A DNA stretch of 12,033 bases, taken from contig CAMWWR010000017.1 of NCBI GenBank assembly GCA_947178045.1, forward strand, positions 1 to 12,033, read 5' to 3'. Shown piece by piece: positions 6,435 through 12,033 of this stretch. Below the pieces are notes generated by a model, which worked only from the letters and a program-made list of their open reading frames with translations, was not told the origin of the DNA and ran no database searches. The stretch comes from an uncultured Clostridia bacterium. GTDB taxonomy: Bacteria > Bacillota > Clostridia > Lachnospirales > Lachnospiraceae. Position numbers and translations under genes: made by a program. The stretch's first letter is position 1, and the number at the start of each line of letters is the position of its first letter.

Positions 6435-9430
6435 TGCTCCGCCGCTCCTCCCGCCGCGCGCTCCTCCTGCACCCGCGCCAGCTCCCGGTTCATGTCAAAC
6501 CGCCCGTCCGGCTCGATCAGGACATTTACGCGCTCCTTTTTGATTGCCTCACAGTCAAGTCCCGAAATCTCAGGGCTGCACACAATATAGTCATACAGCT
6601 CGAAATGCTTCGCCACATACCGGACATTTTTCCGGTAGCTCCGCTGATTGTGGTAGACAACATCCTTGTATCCGGTAAAATTGTAGATTCTCGGCACGTC
6701 AAAGCGCCCGATGATATGGTGCATCAGCCGGTCCCGGTTGGACGCATTCACAACAAAGTCAAACCGCTGCGCGGCAAAATATTTCCGCTTCTCGATCTCC
6801 GCAAGCTCGTTGATCCGGCGGTCCGTGGCCTTCCCGTACCAGTTGAGCCAAAACGCAAAAATACACGCGATCCTGCCGCGAACTGTATAATTGACGTCAA
6901 ACTGCAGCGGCATATAGAACTGCCTGCGGTCAAGCAGCGACAGCTTGCGGCTCGCCTCCTTCACGTTCTGCCCCTTCATGCAGTAATAAAAATTATAATG
7001 CTCCGAATCGTACGCGTTGTAGCGCTTTATCCTCCGGTTCGTCGCCTTTTCGTTCGCCAGGCCGTTGATCATGACAAGCACATTCTTTTTTCCGTTGTGC
7101 TGCACCGGCTCCACGGAAAAATCCGGCTTTTCCCCGAGGAAAAAGCATTCGCACACCTGCAGCGCCGTTTCCGCGCTGTCATAAGGGCAGAACCTGCGCC
7201 GGAATTCCTCATACTGCGCCGGAGTGTCGTCGCCGAGCTTTTCAAGCAGCGCCTCGACCGTGTCGGCCTGCGGGAGCCCGAGCTCGTCCAGCCCGACGTA
7301 CATGCCGCGGTCGCTCAGATACTTCTCGCGGTCGTAGGTGAACAGCACGATTCTCTTGCCGGACACCGCATAGTCGAACATAATGCTCGAGTAGTCTGTG
7401 ATCAGCAGGTCCGTCGCATTCAGAAAATCGTAGGTCTCATACTGCTCCGGGAACGGGCGGATATGCTCGAAGCCCTCGTAATCGATCCCCTGCTTCACAT
7501 AAGGGTGCAGCTTCACAAAGAGCACCTGGTGCTCGTCGAGCCCGGCGTCCAGCTCGTAGAGATAATTGCTGATCTCCTCGATCTGCTTCTTATTTTCCTT
7601 TTTGAACAGCAGTCCCCTCCAGGTCGGCATATAGGCCATCACCTGCATATCCGTAAGCTCCAGCTCGTCCCGGATCGCAAAATACCGCTCCGTGTCAAAG
7701 AACGAGGAATTGCGCGGGTAGCCGGACAGCATGACCTTTCCCTCGTAGAGCTCGCGCAGCATATAGTCGTCCAGGAAAATATCCCGGGAAAATTCGTTCT
7801 GGTACAGCAGATAATCGGCGATCAGGAAATTCCGCTGGACATTGCCGAGCGCGTATTCCCTCTGCGGCACACTACGCCCCATCATTTTCAGCGGCGTCCC
7901 GTGCCAGGTGTTCAGATAGACCTGCCCCGGCCTCTTGATATAATAGCTCGGCAGGCTCGTGTCCGTCACAAGGTATTTCGCCGTCGCCAGCGCCTTTAAA
8001 TATTCTTTCGAATTAAACGGAATAAAATGCACAAAATCGATGCCATACTGCGCAAGCTTTTCGGTCCACGCGTCAATCCGCTTCTCCTCCAGCGTGAGAG
8101 AGACCGAAAACTCCCGGAATTTGTCGGCGCGCATCGCCCGCAGCATCGCAAAGATATTTCCGGCGACATCCTCGCCGTGCTTCGATTCAAACAGCACCTC
8201 CCGCTCGGACACCGGATATTTCAGATAGTATTTTGTGTATTCCACGTCCCGCGGCATCGAAAACAGCTTAAACAGCGGAATCTTGTCCTTAAGGTAGCTC
8301 AGCTTGTGCGCCCTCTTCCAGAAAGGCTTGTGCGTCGCCTTTCTCTCCCGGAAATACGCCTTTACCTGCGCCTGCGCGCGCAGCAGCCGCAGCGGCGTCT
8401 TCTCGAGGCGGCGGAGGCGGCGGAGCATTTTTTTCTTGCTGCGGTACAGCCGCATCATTTCCTTGCTGCGCTCCGAGGAGGAATATTTCAGATAGCGGTT
8501 CTCCTGCCAGCCCTTAAAATTCTTTTCCATGAAATCCATCGAGCGGGAGACGAGCGCCTCCTTCAGCGCAAGCTTCCCCCGGTTGGCCGGGTCAAGCACA
8601 TTTTTCCTCCGGTCGTCGAACAGATTGTTGAAGCGCACGAGAAAATGCCGAATGCAGATATATTCGATCTCCTCGTAGAATTCGCTGAAATGTCCGTTTG
8701 CCTTCAGGCTGTCCACCATAAGCTCCAGCGCCGGGATAATGTCGAGCGTTTTCTCCGACAGCGAATTCAGAAAGCTGGTCTCCGACGCCCTGCGGTAATT
8801 GTACAGGTACTGCGGCACCACGCCGATCTGCTGCGCGTCGCAGAGTACCGGATACATAATGGCCAGATCCTCGAACCGCAGTCCCTGCGGGAACGGGTAT
8901 TTCTCGATGAGACTCCTGCGGAACAGCTTGTCCCACGGGAACGGCGAAATGTGCGTGAGCTCAAATTTCCGCTCATGCACATTAAAATCCGTCTCATAGC
9001 TTACGACGTAGGCCTTCGCCTTTGTGCGGTAGATCCGCTTCGTCAGAGGGCGCTCGCGCACGGTAAAATAGCCGCAGAGAACGACGTCGTCGTTGTTCTT
9101 CACCGCCTTCTTATAGAGCAGCTCGCACATATTGTGCGCGAGGAAATCGTCGCTGTCCGCAAAAAGCACATACTCCGCGGTCGCCTTCGAAACCCCGTAA
9201 TTTCTCGCATGGCTCACTCCCCGGTTCTCGGTGCGGTACACATGAAAGAACTCCGGATACCTCTCCTCATATTCCCGCAGGATCTCCGGCGAGCCGTCCG
9301 TGCTTCCGTCGTCGACCGCGATCACCTCGATCTCTTGCAGGGTCTGCCTGCACACGCTGTCCAGACAGATCCGCAGATAGTGCTCCACATTATAAACCGG
9401 TATAATAATACTTACTTTTTTTTCCGACAC
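6431..9430 (-). CDS. Multidomain glycosyltransferase (GT2) / CDP-glycerol glycerophosphotransferase with extra C-terminal domain
   Basis: About 999 residues in three parts. Residues 5-250 are a GT2 domain with IIIPVYN, DDGSTDGS (40-47), RNYG and DSDD (92-95). A very basic helical linker follows at about 320-380. Residues 400-760 are a CDP-glycerol glycerophosphotransferase with NTWHGTPLK (507-515), GYPRN (570-574), MPTWRG, KLHP (640-643) and TDYSSIMFDY (678-687). The final 220 residues resemble the N-terminal Rossmann half of GT4 enzymes (KKNVLVMINGL near 781) without the usual sugar-nucleotide-binding half. It probably adds both sugar and glycerol-phosphate to a teichoic acid. The start is uncertain: GTG at 9428-9430 has GGAGG exactly 8 nt upstream, while ATG at 9445 and ATG at 9493 (overlapping the upstream stop by 11 nt) have weaker sites. 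The stop overlaps the pyruvyl transferase start. Confidence 0.88.
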   Translation of the reverse strand: MSEKKVSIIIPVYNVEHYLRICLDSVCRQTLQEIEVIAVDDGSTDGSPEILREYEERYPEFFHVYRTENRGVSHARNYGVSKATAEYVLFADSDDFLAHNMCELLYKKAVKNNDDVVLCGYFTVRERPLTKRIYRTKAKAYVVSYETDFNVHERKFELTHISPFPWDKLFRRSLIEKYPFPQGLRFEDLAIMYPVLCDAQQIGVVPQYLYNYRRASETSFLNSLSEKTLDIIPALELMVDSLKANGHFSEFYEEIEYICIRHFLVRFNNLFDDRRKNVLDPANRGKLALKEALVSRSMDFMEKNFKGWQENRYLKYSSSERSKEMMRLYRSKKKMLRRLRRLEKTPLRLLRAQAQVKAYFRERKATHKPFWKRAHKLSYLKDKIPLFKLFSMPRDVEYTKYYLKYPVSEREVLFESKHGEDVAGNIFAMLRAMRADKFREFSVSLTLEEKRIDAWTEKLAQYGIDFVHFIPFNSKEYLKALATAKYLVTDTSLPSYYIKRPGQVYLNTWHGTPLKMMGRSVPQREYALGNVQRNFLIADYLLYQNEFSRDIFLDDYMLRELYEGKVMLSGYPRNSSFFDTERYFAIRDELELTDMQVMAYMPTWRGLLFKKENKKQIEEISNYLYELDAGLDEHQVLFVKLHPYVKQGIDYEGFEHIRPFPEQYETYDFLNATDLLITDYSSIMFDYAVSGKRIVLFTYDREKYLSDRGMYVGLDELGLPQADTVEALLEKLGDDTPAQYEEFRRRFCPYDSAETALQVCECFFLGEKPDFSVEPVQHNGKKNVLVMINGLANEKATNRRIKRYNAYDSEHYNFYYCMKGQNVKEASRKLSLLDRRQFYMPLQFDVNYTVRGRIACIFAFWLNWYGKATDRRINELAEIEKRKYFAAQRFDFVVNASNRDRLMHHIIGRFDVPRIYNFTGYKDVVYHNQRSYRKNVRYVAKHFELYDYIVCSPEISGLDCEAIKKERVNVLIEPDGRFDMNRELARVQEERAAGGAAEQ

Positions 9431-9445
9431 AATATCAGCCTCCAT

Positions 9446-9468
9446 GCCGCGGCCTGCTTCCCCGCGGC
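9446..9468 (-). promoter_or_regulatory. GC-rich hairpin next to the start region of the GT2/glycerophosphotransferase fusion gene
   Basis: GCCGCGG and CCGCGGC form a perfect 7-bp stem around a 9-nt loop in the 52-nt gap between the diaguanylate cyclase stop and the proposed GTG start. It ends immediately before ATGGAGG, which carries the Shine-Dalgarno. There is no U tract, so it is not an intrinsic terminator; it could influence ribosome access or mRNA processing. Confidence 0.5.
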
Positions 9469-9482
9469 GTTCCGCCTTTCCT

Positions 9483-11255
9483 TCATTTATCATTGATCAG
9501 CAATTCTATCACCTTGCTGATGTAGGTCAGACTTTCCCTGTCGCCGTCCGACCATTTGCGTGAAGAATCACTCATTTTATTATAACAGATAAATCCCTCA
9601 TGATGCGTAAAATTCATTTTATAGATCAGGGCCGCCTTCACGCCCCGCTGCGTCAGCCAGAACCAGGTCTGAGGGCAGAGGTGCTCGATCAGGCTTGTCC
9701 GGTCGACGATGGCAATATTATGCCCCTTATGGAGATGGATAAAATTTTCCTCGCGCGCAAAATCCATGGGATCCTCCACCGCCTGCGTGCCCTCCTTCTC
9801 TCTCCAGCAGATATTGATCAGCACCTTTTCGCCCTTGCGGTAAAAAAGGCGCACCTCGTCCAGCCCGAAGGCATATCCGATATTCTCCATTATCGTGCCG
9901 AAGGGCTCCTTCTGCTGCCTTGACAGCCCCTCCAGAAGCTTCAGCAGCAGTTCCTCCCTGTCCTGACGTTTTCCTTCCTGCTTCAGCGCGGCCTCGGCAC
10001 TGTTCTCGGACAGCACATCCCCGTGGACATCCCGTGTATAGACAATATAGCGGTTCTTGCCCTTTTCCTTCGCGCGGTACAGCATTCTGTCCGCGATCCG
10101 GAACAGATCGTCATAGCTCTCCGCATCGTCCGGCCAGGTGGAAACGCCGATGGAGCACGTCACGGCCGGCACTCCCTCACGGTCCTTGTACGCCCACTCC
10201 ACATTGCTGCGGATGCTGCGCAGAATTCCGCGCAGATTGTCGAGGGTGCTCACCCCCTCCAGTACAATGAACATTTCATCGCCGCCGATACGCCCCACAA
10301 GTCCCTTGCCCGCGACGGCCTCCCTGAGAATATCGGCGATCTCCGCGAGCACCCTGTCGCCGTAGAGGTGTCCCAGGGTGTCATTGACCTGCTTGAAATT
10401 ATCGATATCGACGATGCAGAGATTCACGTTGTATTTCGGCTTATGCCGCAGGAGATTTTCCGCGTACCCGATAATCTCTTTTTTGGCGATCAGCCCCGTG
10501 GTCGCATCCTTCTCGAAGTTCTTCTGCCGGTATTCCCCGTCGCTGCCGGTATTGCTGCGGCAGTGGATGCAGCCCAGCACCACCTGCTCCTTTTTGGCGT
10601 TTTGTATCGTTTTCCCCTGAATAATATGAATATCCCTCTTCGGATCGACCGACTGTCCCTTCAAAAGCAGACGGTATTCAAAGCTTCTGGTTCCGCCCGC
10701 GATATCGGCGCACAGATCCCGAAAACCCGAGCGGTACTCCTCCCCCACAAGCTCCCCCTGCAGCATGATCTGCTCAAATTGCCGCAGAGCGCCGCGAAAG
10801 GAAAAAACCCGGTTGAGCGGCCCGCCGTTAAAAATCTGAAAAAAGTCCTGCGCGGCGTCGTACCGGAACAGATATTCTCCCCAGAGCTCCAGAAACTCAT
10901 TGCAAATATAGTTCTCGTCATATACCTGCGCAAGATTTTCCTCCAGATCGCTGACATCCTGTATCCGGAGCTCAACATAAGGATCGCCGCCCTGCTTCAC
11001 CGGCAGCCCGGTCAGCTGTGTGAGCATATAGTGATATTCCCCGTCTCCCCGCCGCAGGCGGACTGTCAGCATGGATTCCTCCCCCTCCGCAAGCCCCGCC
11101 AGGATCTCACGGAAGTGTCCGATATCCTCCGGATGAATGAGGTTCGTCAGCGCCACATAGTTCTCAAAGCCTATATACTCGTAAAAGCCTTTGTCCGCTC
11201 TGGCAATCTGTAATCTTTTGTCTATCGTAGCTACACCGTTGTACAAATTGGTCAT
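9483..11255 (-). CDS. PAS-GGDEF-GAF diguanylate cyclase
   Basis: A 590-residue soluble signalling protein with no obvious membrane segment. Residues 5-105 look like a PAS domain, 110-235 like a second PAS-like or linker region, 247-410 are the GGDEF cyclase, and about 440-588 look like a GAF domain. The cyclase core has IVDIDNFKQVND with metal-binding Asp283, LGHLYGD, and GGDEM at 324-328. GGDE is intact, and Met in the fifth position is tolerated in active enzymes, so c-di-GMP synthesis from two GTP is likely. The inhibitory RxxD site upstream is absent (AGKG at that position). The start ATG at 11253-11255 has GAAGAGG 8 nt upstream; ATG 11294 or GTG 11315 would add 13 or 20 residues. It is the first gene after the divergent promoter and points into the wall-polymer genes. 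Confidence 0.92.
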   Translation of the reverse strand: MTNLYNGVATIDKRLQIARADKGFYEYIGFENYVALTNLIHPEDIGHFREILAGLAEGEESMLTVRLRRGDGEYHYMLTQLTGLPVKQGGDPYVELRIQDVSDLEENLAQVYDENYICNEFLELWGEYLFRYDAAQDFFQIFNGGPLNRVFSFRGALRQFEQIMLQGELVGEEYRSGFRDLCADIAGGTRSFEYRLLLKGQSVDPKRDIHIIQGKTIQNAKKEQVVLGCIHCRSNTGSDGEYRQKNFEKDATTGLIAKKEIIGYAENLLRHKPKYNVNLCIVDIDNFKQVNDTLGHLYGDRVLAEIADILREAVAGKGLVGRIGGDEMFIVLEGVSTLDNLRGILRSIRSNVEWAYKDREGVPAVTCSIGVSTWPDDAESYDDLFRIADRMLYRAKEKGKNRYIVYTRDVHGDVLSENSAEAALKQEGKRQDREELLLKLLEGLSRQQKEPFGTIMENIGYAFGLDEVRLFYRKGEKVLINICWREKEGTQAVEDPMDFAREENFIHLHKGHNIAIVDRTSLIEHLCPQTWFWLTQRGVKAALIYKMNFTHHEGFICYNKMSDSSRKWSDGDRESLTYISKVIELLINDK

Positions 11256-11335
11256 CCTGTTGTCCTCTTCTCCGTTGACTCCCAATGAATCCATGCCGGT
11301 TCCCCACTTCGGCACGGGCGCAAAAAACCGTGTAC

Positions 11336-11341
11336 ATTATA
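11336..11341 (-). promoter_or_regulatory. Predicted extended -10 promoter for the diguanylate cyclase (and possibly the downstream genes)
   Basis: A perfect TATAAT preceded by TGG (an extended -10, TGnTATAAT) lies on the minus strand about 80 nt upstream of the proposed start codon. No good -35 hexamer is present at 17 nt, which fits an extended -10 promoter. The predicted transcript would start with CACGG, a T-rich loop and CCGTG, a small 5'-terminal hairpin. Confidence 0.7.
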
Positions 11342-11381
11342 CCATGTTTTCCATAGAAAGGAAAGACAAATTGAATTGATT

Positions 11382-11407
11382 TTTCCGTTCTTGCGAAAAA
11401 ACGGAAA
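11382..11407. promoter_or_regulatory. Inverted repeat around the -35 box in the divergent promoter region (possible operator)
   Basis: TTTCCGTT (11382-11389) and AACGGAAA (11400-11407) form a perfect 8-bp inverted repeat with a 10-nt spacer. The spacer contains the proposed -35 hexamer TTGCGA of the plus-strand promoter, and the right arm lies in the promoter spacer. Half-site centres are 18 bp apart, under two helical turns, which suits a dimeric regulator. It could equally be a chance palindrome in an A/T-rich promoter. Confidence 0.45.
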
Positions 11408-11420
11408 GGTATGGTATACT
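11391..11420 (+). promoter_or_regulatory. Predicted promoter for the topoisomerase gene
   Basis: TTGCGA (11391-11396), an 18-nt spacer and TATACT (11415-11420) preceded by TGG give a sigma-A-type promoter with an extended -10. The predicted start of transcription is near 11427, leaving a leader of about 70 nt that contains the repeated hairpin element. Confidence 0.7.
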
Positions 11421-11460
11421 TGTCCGTGCGGGTCATTTTTGCAAAGCAGAAATCGCAGCA

Positions 11461-11494
11461 GATTAAAATGCCGCTTCGGCGGCGGAATGAGAGG
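11461..11494 (+). promoter_or_regulatory. Leader hairpin element ahead of the topoisomerase gene (copy 3 of 3)
   Basis: GATTAAA (11461-11467), AT, the stem-loop GCCGC-TTCG-GCGGC (11470-11483), GGAAT and GAGAGG (11489-11494) precede the ATG at 11499. The loop is a canonical C(UUCG)G tetraloop, predicted to be very stable in RNA. The flanks match the minus-strand copy at 5230-5264 almost exactly. Confidence 0.65.
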
Positions 11495-11498
11495 CAGC

Positions 11499-12033
11499 AT
11501 GGAAAAATATACAGGCAGTCAGATCGTTGTACTTGAGGGGCTGGAGGCCGTGCGCAAACGCCCCGGCATGTACATCGGGAGCACCGGCACGAGAGGGCTC
11601 CATCACCTGATCTGGGAAATATTGGACAACGGCATTGACGAGCACCTCGCGGGTTACTGCAGCAGGATCGAGCTCGTCATGCGCAAGGACGGCGGGATCA
11701 CCGTCACGGACCACGGGCGCGGCGTACCGACCGACATTCACCCGACTAAAAAAATACCGACCGTCCGGGTCGTCTACACAATTCTGCACGCGGGCGGAAA
11801 ATTCGGCAATTCCGCCTACAAGGTGTCCGGCGGTCTGCACGGCGTCGGCGCCTCCGTCGTGAACGCGCTCTCCTCGCGCATGATCGTGGAGATCCGCCAG
11901 GACGGGAAAATTTTCCGCGATGAATACGAAAACGGCGGGCATCCGGTCACGGAGCTCGTGGACGGACTGCTGCCCGTCGTCGGCAAATGCAATAAATCCG
12001 ACACCGGCACGCGCGTCACCTTCTACCCGGACG
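11499..12033 (+). CDS. Type IIA topoisomerase ATPase subunit (ParE/GyrB-like), N-terminal part
   Basis: The 178 visible residues are the GHKL ATPase domain of a GyrB/ParE subunit, which drives ATP-dependent strand passage with a GyrA/ParC partner. Motifs are [10 protein letters not shown] (18-27), [10 protein letters not shown] with the catalytic-base Glu40 and Mg-binding Asn44, TDHGRGVP with adenine-binding Asp71 (70-77), LHAGGKF (96-102) and the ATP lid [17 protein letters not shown] (107-123). [10 protein letters not shown] resembles ParE of Bacillus. Phrases such as [10 protein letters not shown] and [13 protein letters not shown] diverge from housekeeping GyrB, so I favour topoisomerase IV subunit B or a second GyrB paralogue; the C-terminal TOPRIM part that would settle this is outside the window. 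ATG is chosen by the GAGAGG 4 nt upstream. The position equivalent to E. coli GyrB Arg136 is Gln134. Confidence 0.93.
   Translation, partial: MEKYTGSQIVVLEGLEAVRKRPGMYIGSTGTRGLHHLIWEILDNGIDEHLAGYCSRIELVMRKDGGITVTDHGRGVPTDIHPTKKIPTVRVVYTILHAGGKFGNSAYKVSGGLHGVGASVVNALSSRMIVEIRQDGKIFRDEYENGGHPVTELVDGLLPVVGKCNKSDTGTRVTFYPD

Noticed and set aside
1289..9496. Long plus-strand open frames (about 366, 454, 318, 521 and 489 codons) opposite the minus-strand genes
   Set aside because: They are antisense to well-supported genes, very rich in Arg, His, Leu and Val as expected from complement reading of GC-rich codons, and show no family motifs or ribosome-binding sites.
11256..11330. Possible c-di-GMP riboswitch in the cyclase leader
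   Set aside because: I looked for GEMM-I landmarks (conserved purine-rich receptor loop and tetraloop arrangement) on the minus strand and found none; only a 5-bp terminal hairpin is apparent.
11499..11720. Loss of an ATPase residue because DDGRG reads DHGRG
   Set aside because: The adenine-binding Asp is the first of the pair and is retained (Asp71); the second position varies naturally, for example Asn in Bacillus GyrB.
11463..11942. A 159-codon minus-strand frame overlapping the topoisomerase gene
   Set aside because: It is antisense to a clear GHKL ATPase coding sequence and has no recognisable motif.

Overview
The window looks like a chromosomal segment of a flagellated, fairly GC-rich Gram-positive Clostridia, most likely Lachnospiraceae. 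This rests on three things: a flgM-flgN-flgK late flagellar block with a sigma-28-type promoter, a poly(glycerol phosphate) teichoic-acid gene set (tagD plus two CDP-glycerol glycerophosphotransferases), and Firmicutes-type Shine-Dalgarno sites. The family assignment is an inference from gene content and protein style, not from a database search.

Layout. Everything from about 11255 down to 1 is on the minus strand; only the last gene is on the plus strand. In minus-strand transcription order the genes are: a PAS-GGDEF-GAF diguanylate cyclase (9483-11255); a very large GT2 plus CDP-glycerol glycerophosphotransferase fusion (6431-9430); a polysaccharide pyruvyl transferase (5319-6434); a GtrB/CsbB-like membrane glycosyltransferase (4254-5225); glycerol-3-phosphate cytidylyltransferase tagD (3871-4257); a second CDP-glycerol glycerophosphotransferase (2508-3776); a diaminopimelate decarboxylase-type enzyme (1139-2401); then flgM (716-985), flgN (185-700) and the 5' end of flgK (1-149). 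Divergently, a type IIA topoisomerase ATPase subunit (ParE/GyrB-like) starts at 11499 and runs off the end.

How the genes fit together. TagD makes CDP-glycerol. The two glycerophosphotransferases use it to prime and/or extend a glycerol-phosphate polymer. The GT2 domain and the GtrB-like enzyme could decorate it with sugar, and the pyruvyl transferase could add a ketal-linked pyruvate. No ribitol (TarIJ) genes, no export ABC transporter and no tagO/tagA are visible, so the pathway is incomplete in this window. The cyclase is the first gene downstream of a strong divergent promoter and lies co-directionally ahead of the wall-polymer genes, with flagellar late genes at the far end. That order hints at a sessile/motile control theme but does not prove one.

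Non-coding structure is the least expected content. A short leader element of about 35 nt occurs three times, on both strands. It has a GCCGC/GCGGC hairpin with a 4-nt loop followed by GGAA and a GAGAGG Shine-Dalgarno, and each copy lies directly ahead of a start codon (lysA-like, GtrB-like and parE-like genes). A second short palindrome (core GCGCTGATTAAATC) sits just after the stop codons of two genes. The divergent promoter region between the cyclase and the topoisomerase holds two extended -10 promoters and an 8-bp inverted repeat around one -35 box. No gene-free stretch exceeds 300 bases. I saw no tRNA, rRNA, CRISPR array or insertion sequence.
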